Source: Halicephalobus mephisto (taxonomy: Eukaryota; Nematoda; Chromadorea; Rhabditida; Panagrolaimidae). From it: a DNA stretch of 64,000 bases. The notes under the pieces are model-generated. The model saw only the letters and a program-made list of their open reading frames with translations, was not told where the DNA came from and searched no databases. This document shows positions 49,080 through 60,415 of this stretch, piece by piece. Position numbers and translations under genes: made by a program. Position 1 is the first letter of the stretch. Every line of letters begins with the position of its first letter. The stretch covers positions 744,001 through 808,000 of the forward strand of contig SWDT01000016.1 of NCBI GenBank assembly GCA_009193035.1, given 5' to 3'.

Positions 49080-51252
49080 ATGTTTTCCAGTAAAAAGCTA
49101 TTTATTTTTTTATTAATTAGCAGTAAGTTTTTATATAGTACTTTTCAAAAATTTCCACTTAATATGTATGTTTAAGCTTCATTAACCATCTTATGGGCAT
49201 ACCCTATCAATTCATGCCAATTGGGAAGAGATCGAGGTCCTATTAACCAAGGAAAGTGCCCTAATATGTTCTTCCTCAGTCAAAATGAAGATACAGTAAG
49301 CAGTTTGGTTAGAAAGCAAGTTATTGAACATTAATTTTAGGAAACTTACATTGACGCTACAGGCTTCAATAATTGGCCACATTTAGTTGTGATTAAAAAA
49401 GATGCTTCTCGGATAGAGAAAAAAATGCCATATATAAATGGAACGAAAATTAAAAAAGTTAAGCATTACGGTAATTGGATTTACGTAGAAGAGGCTTCGT
49501 CATTGGGAAATTCAAAAACGGTGCTGATTTTCAACTATGATGATATCATGTCCAATGAAGACAAAGCCACAAATGAATCCTATGACGTTGATGCTGTCTA
49601 TTTTGGAGAATACTTCTCCATAGGCTACAAGGTGTACAAGGACGAACCAAACATCGTATATAGTGCTATTATTTTGCCGAAAGTGAGGACTAAGGAAGAT
49701 GTGTTTATTACTGTATCTGGAGTAAGTTATTATTGGTTTACAATGCAATCAATTAGAGTATTTTCAGTCGAATTTATCGCTTTTCGTTAACCAAACTGGT
49801 TTATTGTATGTGAAATATAACAGCTACGGTGTTCAAAATAATTTCGTCGTAAATATTCATAGTCCTACTAATTTGCCATCTAAATGTCCGTTCGATCTAC
49901 TAATCATTCTCATTTTTATAATTATATTTATTGGAATCTTTTTCACTGTTTGGGTCTGCTTTTATATCTGTAAATCAATAAGGAAAGCACGGATAGACAT
50001 TTTGAGAGCATTTCTACCTCGAAGATTATACAGTCCACTTCCCACTAACTCTAAATCAGATGAAGAGCAAAAGACCGATGGAGGTGTAAAAGATCAAGAC
50101 ATGACATTGTCATCAGGAAGTGATTCTAAACCCAAGAAAATGAATGCAAAAGCAAGAACAAATTCGGACACCAGTTCTTCGAACACTAAAACACTAGAAA
50201 TCAGTAATATTGAAGAAATAGTCAAGGAAATGCAACATTCAGGTTCTACTGAGTCAAAAAAGAATTTGAAAATACAGGAATCTCTTCCAAAAATTAATAA
50301 AGAAAATACAGAATTCGGCGTGTCTGAAAATAAGAATTCAGATCTATCAGAAAGCAAACAATCTCATCAGTCTACACAGCAGAAATTACTTGTTAATGAG
50401 AAAGCCGAATCAATATCTTCAGCACCTCAAGCAGATGAATCTGGTTCTTCTCGGATTAACAGCCCTCTGTCAGAACCGGCAACATTTTCTTCAGAAAATC
50501 AGACAAAGTCCGATCCTTCACAATCTAAGCATATAGAAGATCTACAATCAAAAGCAGACCATCATCTGCCTCCAGAAATGATTATTAAACATTGTCCTGA
50601 ACCTTCTACCATAAATTCTCAAGAGGTTTTTTTACCAACTCAATCTTCGAATCCTATCGAAAATCATCATCCAGATGCTGCATCAAAGAAAAACCTTTCT
50701 TATCAGAAAACCACTATGGCAGCTGATTCTCAACCAAGTTCTTCTGAGATTAACGGAATTTTTTCAACAATAACATCACCATCTACTGCAGATAATGTGG
50801 AAATAAAGTTTTCAGACCCCAAGAATTTGAATAATACTCTTTTACCAACTCAATCTTCGAATCCTATCGAAAATCATCATCCAGATGCTGGATCAAAGGA
50901 AAATCCTTCTAATTCAAAAGATGTTACTGAACATAATGCTCAAGCAGATTACTCTGGAAGTAATAATAATGATCACGGAGTTGCGACTTTAAGAACCGAG
51001 TCCAAACTCAGTAATTTATGCAATGACACAAATAGATCTGTAAATTCAAACGGTATGCAGGCTTTACCAAATTTCCAAATACCTAAAAAGCTTCAGCCTT
51101 GCTTAAATACTCCAATGAAGAATAAAAATATTTATGAAAAAATGAATTATGAAAGAAGATCATCAAAGAACGAAGAAACTGAAGAACTTCTCAAAGAGAA
51201 TCCTGATTCACAAGTTGAACAGCTGAATGAAGGACCTGTACCAGAAACGTAA
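49080..51252 (+). CDS. Single-pass membrane protein P1 with long polar cytoplasmic tail
   Basis: Exons 49080-49122, 49177-49295, 49341-49721 and 49768-51252 give 675 residues. A short signal peptide (FSSKKLFIFLLIS) is split by intron 1. The ectodomain (~210 residues) has few cysteines (NSCQLGRD, GKCPNMFFL, SKCPFD) and several N-glycosylation sites. A transmembrane helix follows (LLIILIFIIIFIGIFFTVWV), then a ~420-residue Ser/Gln/Asn/Glu-rich tail with no folded domain. The tail contains a near-exact 65-base duplication (50631 and 50841, period 210 bases) encoding LPTQSSNPIENHHPDA twice. Homologous to P2 at 58280 in exon 1-2 boundary, ectodomain start and topology. The family is not recognised. 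Its divergent pairing with a receptor kinase, repeated for P2, suggests a co-receptor or ligand role (inference). Confidence 0.78.
50631..50905 (+). repeat. In-frame internal duplication in the P1 tail
   Basis: Two ~65-base segments starting at 50631 and 50841 are almost identical and lie 210 bases apart, a multiple of three. Both encode LPTQSSNPIENHHPDA followed by Ser/Lys. The high identity indicates a recent event or homogenisation within the tail. Confidence 0.85.
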
Positions 51253-51678
51253 CATGTTTGTTCGGAAGAATAATTTAATAAGGGTTATGCTAAAGCTTTT
51301 TGTTTTATTAGTTCCAATAAGTGTTTTGTCATATATGTCCAAGAATGACGAAATATGTATTTCTCAGGATCTATATTTCAAATCCTTTTTCTTTCAAATT
51401 AATTCATAACTATGGTATCTATAATCACTAAGTTCCTCACAAAGATTCTCTTCAAATATCCTGCCTAAAAATTTGTGACATATTATATGAACTTGATAAA
51501 AATATTTTTGTGTTTTCTATTATTATTGATGACAAAATCTTTGTGCTTGTTAAAGTGGAAAATATAATGAATTAAAGTATTTCAATAGTCTATTTAACAG
51601 GAAAAAATAAAAACAGTTAATATTATACTGCGTTAACAATGATGTAAGTATTAAAGACGAAATTAAATCGTTAACGAT
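51253..51678. other. Spacer 3' of P1
   Basis: AT-rich 3' flank with no recognised feature before the second copy of the structured repeat. Confidence 0.4.
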
Positions 51679-51890
51679 CTAGAAAGAAAACCCAAAGCTC
51701 CACCCAGTCAACCTATGCCTGAGAAGCGAGGTGAGTGTTAGAGAGTCAGTCTTTGAGACAATCCACCTCTAAACTGGCCCGAGTTTGACTTCGGTCAAAC
51801 GAAGATCTTTCCTCTCTTTGTTCCATGCTTATGTTATAATGAACAGGCTTTCATTGCTAACAGTAGGAACCGACAGTTTTCCGCCTAATC
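51679..51890 (+). repeat. Dispersed ~210-base repeat with UUCG-capped hairpin, copy 2
   Basis: Second copy of the element at 46221-46432. The hairpin GTTTGACTTCGGTCAAAC is unchanged (51783-51800), whereas surrounding bases differ at many positions. The blocks GTTAGAGAGTCAGTCTTTGAGA and CATGCTTATGTTA are also kept. Selective conservation of the stem-loop favours a functional RNA or a mobile element whose RNA structure matters. Confidence 0.6.
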
Positions 51891-51994
51891 ATGAAGCTCC
51901 AAGGTGTCGTACTATCGATATTCCAAGATCACCACATATTTTATTATAATAATTTAAATGTTAATTATGATGTGATTTAACTATAGATTTTTTA

Positions 51995-54164
51995 TTATTT
52001 ATTAAAGGGATTATATACAAAATCATATTCTTTTACAGTAAAGTTATGTTCTCTTTGTCCTAAATAGTCGGGTATCGCATCTTCTTGTATAGAAATTTCA
52101 AAACTATTTGAGTTTTTGTATTCATGTAATTGAAATATATTGCCTGAACTGGATTGGGTTTCTATGCATCCCATTGATTTAGAATAGGAAATCGGTTCTT
52201 GAGAGAAATGCCTATCAATGTAATGCTGATTACTTTCATTTAATATTTTACCTTGAGTTTGTTTCAGAAAACTCTTAACCTTGTATCTATTCTGTTCATA
52301 CACTACTAAAGGAATTGTGATATAAATTGACAGATCAGTAGTTTTTCCCTTGTTGATTTGCGTTTTCTGAAGTCGCTCATTGATTGAAGGAGATAATTCG
52401 GCATTGTTGAGTCCTTGATTTCCACAGATATCATTTCTAAGAATTGTAGTTGGGGCCGAGTCTGTTTGCTCGTATTTTTCTTGTCGATGGCTCGGATGAT
52501 GACAATGAAACAACTTGTCTTTATATTTCTTTGATCCACAAGAACAGAAAAGATTGAGTTCTTTGTGACAGACAAAGTCTCCACATTTGGTGCAGATCCA
52601 TTTTCTCTTATCTTTTGTGCATTCTTCTGGACATTCTGATTCCAGTAATTTCAATATATTCGGCGGTTCAGTTAATTTGCAATTAGCTTTTTCCATATTG
52701 ATGAATCCGAAACAAAACTTATTTTTCTGTTTATCTTGAATGTACGGCTCACATACTTGATCATCAAGAAATATCATGTAATCTTTGAATCTATCTATTC
52801 CTTGAAGTTTTTCAACAACTTCCTCAAACCCTGTGCAAGTACCAATAAATTCTCCCATGCAATTTTCCCATTTCCCGCTGATTTTAATAGGGTACCAATC
52901 ATTCAGTTTGCATAGCCATGTCCTCATGTCATCGACAGTTCCTGGAAGGAAATCTCCTTCCTCCATATCCACTATGTGATCTATTGAGTACTTGATGTAG
53001 TCAATGTAACAATTAAAGAGTCTTTTCAAGATTGGATACATCATCAGAAAGTTGTCTGTATCCATGGTTTTATATTCTGTTTTAGCGTTGTCCAAGCGAA
53101 CAGCGATCTTGACGAATGAATTCTCTTCAGAGTTTTTATCTACAGGGATCTCAGAACAGTCAGGATCTTTCACCACTGTGTACTTTTCTTCAGGACTATC
53201 GGGATGAACACTATTCTTGATAAATGATTTTTCTATAGAATTTTTACTCTCAGAACAGGCGACATCTTCTGTAGCTTCGTAGTTTTGTTTAGTGCTATTT
53301 AGATGGACAGTATTTTTGACCAATGATTTCTCCTCAGAATCTTTGTTTTCATGAATCTTAAAATAACCAGCTTCCTCCATTTTCATTTCTATTTTTCTAT
53401 ACACGCAGTAGAGGTAGGAGAGGAATTCCCCAAATTTCCCTTCATTATTAACTTTAGTTTTCCGGAATTTCTCATTCAGTAGTTTGTAATGGAAATAAAT
53501 CGGAATATCATATTTGGTATGTTCTGTTTTTTCCAATTCTTTCGTGAAGTTCATAAATTCTTCCAGAGTCATTTTTTTGATTTCATCAAAGTTAATCAAA
53601 ACTTTGCACTCAATTTTCTTTTGAGATTCACTCGGATTTCTATTTTCAAATAATGTCTTTAACTACAAATTAATTTTTTTTAATTTAATTTTCTCCATAT
53701 ATAAATTAATCAAACCTCTTCATTATTTTCTGGAAATTTCAGCTTTGGAAAAATCACTCTCAATTGAATGCCATAGATAATTCCACTGACATAATGACTG
53801 CAATTCGACGGATAGTCCGGGAATTTTTCGCATTTTTTACTTTTTCGATATACCCAACAAATGACCTTCCAATATTCCTGATCATCAAAAACGATTTCAA
53901 AGTCTAGAAAATTGCTATAACTTGGTTTGAGAAAAATACTGGGGAAATCCTAAAATGCACAGTATATAAAATTACGAATACTGTAATATAGCTTACAAAA
54001 GGTGGTATTTTGTCACACGATAAGACATAGCAATTGTAACTAAAGCAGTATTTTAATGATTGCGATATAACGTTAGGAGGATTTCCTTTCATGGGTTGTA
54101 GTATTCTCAATGATTCGTTGTATCCCCATCCGAGTTCACATGGAGCACCATACACCCAAGCCAT
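51995..54164 (-). CDS. Unrecognised protein with a cysteine/histidine-rich segment
   Basis: Minus-strand exons 54164-53997, 53949-53716 and 53662-51995 join in phase to 689 residues. The N-terminal ~130 residues are aromatic and cysteine-containing (LKYCFSYNCYVLSCDKIPPF, FDDQEYWKVICWVYRKSKKC). A charged central region contains three similar stretches of about 45 residues around NSEENSFVK / SEEKSLVK / NSIEKSFIK with D-x-A/S-x-x-x-Y, so it has weak internal repeats. Then comes a probable metal-binding segment, WICTKCGDFVCHKE and LFCSCGSKKYKDKLFHCHHP, with paired CxxC and CxC cysteines and histidines. The C-terminus is polar. No signal peptide or membrane helix. I do not recognise the family; a zinc-binding nuclear or cytoplasmic protein is plausible. 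It lies between the two kinase modules. Confidence 0.68.
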
Positions 54165-55925
54165 GGTAGAAAAGTGGTAAAATTGGTATTTCTTAAAAAT
54201 TATTTGGTAATTAAGAAGTTAGAATCAATATTTTCAGTATACAACTGCTCAATTTCCTTATCACAAATTTCATCATCAAGATTGAATGGATGACATAGTG
54301 GAAAAAGTTCGGGCGTGTAGACCAATCGCAATTAATTTTTTCCAAAGGAACTCGACTTTTTTGACGGCGATTATGAAACTACTGTTCAGGGCTTCATAAT
54401 GATACTAAACTCATTTCTCAATTTTCACTTTGGGAAAAATTATGAAGATCAAAACGGAAATACCGTGAAGTTATTGTTTTTATTCGACTCACGCCTCAAC
54501 ATACTTTGGATTGATGAAGTTTTCACGATTAAGTAAGCTTTCTACTAGCGAGCACAATAGGGTCTTAGTTCCCAATGTTTTCGCTATCAATTTGATAGGC
54601 AAGATCGTGCAGATGGCTACATATCCAAAACTTATGATCATCCAAAACAATATTATCTCCAATCAAGAGATCTTGCTTGTCTTTCGTAAATTACAAGGCC
54701 AATATAGATCAAAGATATATTTTATGACACACTGAAACCTTGAGCTCAACAGCACTTCACAGATTGAGATTCAAGTTTTCAACAGAATTCTGCATGGGCA
54801 TATCATGCAGAGGAGATTATAGACGGACCCCAGAAAAGTACGGTCGATTTCAACACATGACAAACTGACCGGTGAATTTGCTAGATTTAAGCTTGATGGA
54901 TTTTAATCTCTGGGATACTTAGAAAAGTTTTCGCTATAACTTACAGGGGTTCGGACTCTCTCAAAACAGCTTGAGTAAAAGAATGAAATAAAATTCCTCA
55001 GGATAAGTTGTGTGTCATAATGACCGTAATACAGAAGAATCTGATGACTTGAAAAAGTAAAACGTGAGAAGTTGCGAATCCAATATGTTATGTTATTAAA
55101 TCAGATGTTTAGTTATATTTCAGGATTTGTCTTAAGAAGATTTAGTTTAGGTAACTTTTTCGCTTTATAAATTCTCGCTCGAACTTTTTGCTCGCCTTAT
55201 AGAGGTGATGTTTATTGTTCGTAGAAATGGATTTTCATTACCGGGTTCTATGACCAATTATTAAATATGGATAGATCTGTTTTCTGGTTTGTATACAAAT
55301 TGAAGTAGTATTCTCAGAAAAAGAAATTATTTTAAGTCTACTTTCGCAATTTGCTTCAATCCTGATTTAGTCTAAGATTTCCCAGTACTCGATAATTTCG
55401 TCGGAGAGACGAAGACAAAGTCTATAAATATGTACTTCGATGAAATTTTTCAGTACTTAATCAATTATTTAATTGCAACGACATTGCAGTTACTAGAACA
55501 AAGATTTGCTGACAAATTTCTGTTACAAAAACTGTAAAATCTTACTAAAAATACGGTTATAACAATGTGTTATGTTTAAGTTCTATATGGAACTGTCTGT
55601 GAACTCATTATCCTTTTGCTGGCGAATATAGAAAGTAATTTTGACGGTTTTATTGATGCTTATATCTTCAAAAAAAAATTTATTTCATCCCTTTATGAAC
55701 CATATGATTCTCAAATAATATCGTTTGTCTGCAATTCTGAAACATAATTTTCATTGTAAGTATATCAATCAAATAGCTGATTCAGATACGGTGGAGGAAA
55801 TTTGTATCATGGTTATTTTCAAGTATTGAAAAATAGAAATTGTTTACAATATTCTTTTTTTTCAAAGGTCATTTTTCTTAAGATGTACAGTATTTTTTTT
55901 ATTGATAGAAAAATTAATGATGATT
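54165..55925. other. 1.8-kb spacer 3' of receptor kinase K2
   Basis: No supported gene. The open frame at 54511-54735 lacks splice context and family resemblance. From ~54250 to 55000 the composition is slightly richer in G and C than the surrounding AT-rich DNA, which could be a decayed gene or transposon remnant, but no family could be named. Confidence 0.4.
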
Positions 55926-57644
55926 TTAATGGCTTGGTATCAAATGATTCTCTAAAGATGCTATCGATGCAAGCATGATTCTAGCGAATTTTGCATGGAG
56001 TTGCCGGAAATTAGGTCGGACGTCAGGATCTGTTGAGAAACCTACAACAAGAAATTAGATGACTTTAAAAACAGTTCTTACATTGAAGAACTTTGTTCCA
56101 TAATTCTTGTGGCATATACTCTGGCTTAGTTAAGCGGTTTCCGTCACAAAGATAGCCTGCAACCTGATCCTGATTTGTTAACCCTTCTATTTCGTATGGT
56201 TTTGTCCGTGCCATTGTCCAAATTTCCCAAGCTGTGACTCCAAAAGCCCACACATCTGTCATTTTTGTAACTTTGCGGGGTTCTAGAGAACGAACTACCA
56301 ACTCCAAGGCGAGATGAGTGATAGTGCCTCCTCGGAATCGACCATTATTGTCGTTCTCATGAAAGGATAACCCAAAATCGCTTATTTGAACGGTAAACTC
56401 GTCTTTAACGAGGACATTCGAAGCCTTTAAGTCACAATGAAGGATCGGTATACTATGCAAGTGGAGCATGCCATCGGCGATCTGCGCACAAAATCTGGTT
56501 AGTTGGTCTTTTGGGAGTCTGGCTGTCTTCCTCGCTAAGTAACTATAGAGATTGTCTTGCCTCCGGGGCATGATCAGGATCAGATCCGCAGCCATATTTA
56601 CTCCAAGAAGCTTAATGACGTAAGGGTGTCTGGGAATTCTCGTCATGTTCTCCAACTCCTCGAACATTTGCTGAAAAGCACTTTTTTCAATAACTTCTTA
56701 TAAGAGATAGAAGGATGTTGCAATTTTTTATTTCTTTCGAAAACCAAAAACAGCAGTTTCCAAATTATGAACTATGATGATCACACAAGTTAAAATTCAA
56801 CTGTAGTATTACCTTTTTACGTTCTTTGTTGTTGGTCTGTAAAACTTTTACAGCAACTTTTTGAGTTTCGCCGTCGGCTTTCGTATAGGTACACTGAATA
56901 TTCAAGTAAATTTCGGTTCTTTTAAAAAACTTACTTCATAAACTGTCCCAAAAGCTCCTCTTCCGATTTTCTTTTTATTTTTGATGTCCAGTTGCTGCAT
57001 CGAGATATTTCCAACTCTGGATTCTACCTCGGGAGTCTCCACGAGAGGAATATTCTGTGTAGTTCGAGTTGAAGCTTCTCTTGTGTATTTAATGTAGAAG
57101 ATGAAGGGAGTAACAACAATTAAAATACAACAAAAAGCAAAGATAGCAAATACTAAAATGTTCAAATTCAGTCCATTTCCAAGCTGAGCATCTTTGTTAC
57201 TCGAGAATATACTTGGGTCTTGAATCTTATTACTGATTGGAGGTTCTTCATGGCGGGTAGTTATCTGCTGAATCGGTTTATCAGGCTCCCGCAAAGATTT
57301 AGGTGATTGTATGGATTTACAAAATCTGTACTTTTTCTTGAGTATCTCTATATCTTCTCCGTCAGGGCATTCACGATTACAGGAAAATGTCGGTGAATTC
57401 AATGATTCCCCTACACGGTAATGATTAGCATAACAAGAAGTACAGTCTTCAATTTTAGGTCCGGAGCAACGTTTACAACTTAAATGACAGAAGTCACAAC
57501 CGTTCTCAGTTCGGAATTGATTTGATGTGCAAAGGTGTCCGGCTAAAGGATACTTTTCGTCACTGTAACCGAATATAATTCCAACTTACCATGTGAATAA
57601 TTAAGAAGAAAACATAAGAAGAACACAATTTCAAGTCGATACAT
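55926..57644 (-). CDS. Atypical single-pass receptor kinase K2 (HCD motif), paralogue of K1
   Basis: Minus-strand exons 57644-57590, 57542-56935, 56893-56813, 56670-56082 and 56041-55926 encode 482 residues. Signal peptide (YRLEIVFFLCFLLNYSHG), furin-like cysteine segment (CDFCHLSCKRCSG, CTSCYANHYRVGES), a Pro-rich stalk, transmembrane helix (LNILVFAIFAFCCILIVV), juxtamembrane region and kinase domain (GRGAFGTVYE, VAVK, HCDLKASNVLV, DFGLS, ALE, DVRPNF). As in K1, HRD is HCD and there is no activation-loop tyrosine. The third exon from K1 and the fourth here are both 589 bases, and the 3' three quarters are nearly identical at DNA level, while the ectodomain, tail and first quarter of that exon are not. 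An extra intron splits the signal peptide compared with K1. Divergent from P2. Confidence 0.87.
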
Positions 57645-58279
57645 AGGTGTCTTTGGAATAAAGACAATGAAAATATTTTTTTCTTGATTTGATGAGTCGA
57701 CTTTATTTTTATCGGCAAATAAATGAGTTTTAATGCAAGGCAGTGGGCAAAAATATAAAAGAAATATAAGAGGAAAAAATATTATACCAATTATTATATC
57801 CCAAAATCTTGCATAGTGTTGTTATCACCATGACCTACATGCCTAAACCCAATCTCAAAAGCCGATTTCCACACATAATTAGTGATTTATCTCATTTCTT
57901 ATATTTTTTCGTTCACATTAAAGAAACACGCCAATTAATCTTGAACTTTTTCGATTAATAGGAATAAAGATCTAGAAAATAAAATCTTTATATCCATTAA
58001 TGAGACTCATGTTAATGACATGCTTTATTCCGTTCAACCTGCTAGTTCCCTCTCGCATCGAATCGTAATTTAACCTATAGTACTCGAGTAATAGAATCAG
58101 ATTTTTTGGAAAATCACTCCATTTTGAGTTTAAACAGTTTTATGATCAATTCTTAAAATTAAGTACTGCGATGATATTCCTTTCTGTGAGTTGCAACTTT
58201 TCAGGAAAAAATCAATTGATAAGAACGACAGGGTGTCAATTCTTGTATTATATTTTTTCATTATAGACTTGGTGTCTAT
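57645..58279. promoter_or_regulatory. Shared divergent promoter of K2 and P2
   Basis: A 635-base AT-rich gap between the start codons of kinase K2 (minus) and P2 (plus), equivalent in position to the K1/P1 gap. No obvious sequence similarity to that gap was noticed by eye. Confidence 0.4.
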
Positions 58280-60037
58280 ATGATGTTGCATTTTTTTATT
58301 CTCTTGTTTTGTAAGTTTAAAATTTAGCATTAAGTAAACTGAAATGATCAAATTCCAGTCCCCTTAGCTATATCTTCGCCAATTTCATCGTTAAGCGACA
58401 AGTGTGATGTTCAAACTGACCATGATTACATTGTTAATGGGCATTGTCCAGAAGTGTTTTACCTGGATGAAATTGATGGCTCGGTAAGATATTCATATTG
58501 CTGTGCTTTACTTTATTCGGTAATTTAGAAATACTACATTCAGAGAAAGGGGAAATTTAACGAACCTTACTTGTTGAAACACACACCTGGCAGACACGAC
58601 GAAATGTATAAGTTGCCTAGTCATCACTGTTCCATCGATTACATGAACAAGGCAAAGTTATACAGTAAAGAGTGGATATTATTAGAGAACAGAGATGAGG
58701 AAAACCAGAAATATTTAATGAGAATGAAGATGTCCAGTGTTATGGAACTTCACGACCGTGCTGATCACATTTGCTATCAAATAGATGGAGTCTTCTTCGG
58801 ACGAAACGACGTGATTATCTACAGTATTAACGATGGGAAAGCAGTGTCAGGTGTGAAATTAACACCACAAGTAATAGAAGAACACCTTGTTTTCACGCCT
58901 ATCATCAACGTGACGGACCCATTATCCTCAATAGAGATTCTCCAAGAAAAGCACTTAATCCAAATCAAGGCGGGCAAGCAAGAAATTTTCCTGAACATTA
59001 ATGAAGAGAAGCAGCAACTTCTCACCGAAGAACCAGAATCTTATTGGAAAATGGCAACGATCGGTCTATTGGTAATTTTGGCACTACTAGGAATAATTGT
59101 CATCATTCTGGCATTTTGTATTTGTAACAGATGCAGATGGAATATCTCCAACAATAACCGTAAAATAAATGGCCCTAATGATGGAACTTCAGAAGAAACA
59201 GTTTTGTTCAATGGTCATGGTGACGGTTGTGTACATCTGAGAACAAAAAATAGAAATCAGCAGCAAACAAATGAACAAGCTCAGAATCACCAAGGCCAAG
59301 GTCCGTCTTTAACTTCAAACTTTCCATCAACAGGAGGAACTACTACAGCAATGAATTCCAACGTCCAAACTCAGTCTCTCGGATCTAGAAGTGTAAATGA
59401 CTTGCATAGAGCTGTGCAACAGACAAACAACCCAACTTCTAGTGCTAACGATGGTAGCCGGAGTCATGGAAATTCAGAAATTCAAAACAACCTTGGACAA
59501 GTAATTGCAAAAAATTACTCCACTCCAAACATAAAACTAGATGAAGCCTATCAATCTGATGCAAATAGTTCTGTAGTCGATCCTGAACAGGGTCAAATCC
59601 CGGAAATCAGGGGAAATGAAGCAGTACTTCATCAATCCACGTTCGTTCAAGATCTTTCGCAAAGAGATGAACTTGATCAACCAACAATAAATATAGTAGA
59701 CGACATACCTGAACCTCCAGGTGATGATCATGTCATTGACATAAAAAAAGATATGCAGGAAGATCCGAGAGCAAGACTTCTGGATGTCAATCAAGGTATG
59801 AAAACCGATCATACACCAAAATGTGATACATCTGGGAAATTACAAAATAACAGAAATCAGAGGAATCAGTACCAAATGAATGATAATGAAGCTCTGAGCG
59901 AAATGATTACAATTATAGTCAACGACAGGAGGGCAGAAAACTCTTCAGATCCCAAGAATTTTCAAAATATACCTATTGAAAAGGAAGAAAAAGTACATAT
60001 TCCTGATATTTTAGGGAAAACAAATTCTGAAGAGTAA
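58280..60037 (+). CDS. Single-pass membrane protein P2 with long polar cytoplasmic tail, paralogue of P1
   Basis: Exons 58280-58310, 58359-58483 and 58529-60037 give 554 residues. Signal peptide (MMLHFFILLF, split by intron 1 at the same phase as in P1). The ectodomain begins DKCDVQTDHDYIVNGHCPEVFYL, which aligns with NSCQLGRDRGPINQGKCPNMFFL of P1, and the next intron falls at the same place. A transmembrane helix follows (IGLLVILALLGIIVIILAFCIC) with a basic CNRCRW stop, then a ~330-residue Asn/Gln/Asp-rich tail without a folded domain. P2 lacks the third intron of P1. The tails share only composition and short motifs such as SDPKN. Function unknown; the repeated divergent pairing with a receptor kinase gene is the main clue. 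Confidence 0.78.
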
Positions 60038-60415
60038 ATCTTAAAAATAAAATATCCCTTTGAAGTCCACTTTATACAAGTATCCTCGTTAAGATTACAA
60101 TCCATGATATGAAATCCATTGTGACGATAATTCCCTACTATTTTTAGGAATAAAAAGTGCGAAAAATAGACAAATTTTAATTTTAAAATTAAAAACTACA
60201 AAAGCTATGAAAAATAAGGTGGAGTGTCTTTTGAAGTCTGTTCCACGCAAGTATTCCTGTCAAGACCACAGTCAATGGCCGACTCGCACCCCGTTTTGAT
60301 GACAACTGCTGATTGCTGTCGGTTTATTTTTCTTCTTTTTGTTTAATTATTCTTTGATATCACGATTTTAATTCTTTCGTAACAGTTCTATCTGTTGAGT
60401 ACCAATCATTTTAGC
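60038..60415. other. Spacer with an imperfect direct repeat upstream of adenylate kinase
   Basis: Two ~50-base segments, at ~60057 and ~60229, are related (TTTGAAGTC, CAAGTAT, CCTNG, AAGAN-ACA, TCNATG in the same order). The ATG of the next gene is preceded by an acceptor-like CATTTTAG at 60412, suggesting trans-splicing. Confidence 0.45.

Noticed and set aside
54511..54735. 74-codon open frame as a possible transposase or receptor fragment
   Set aside because: No recognisable motif; could not be joined to another exon.
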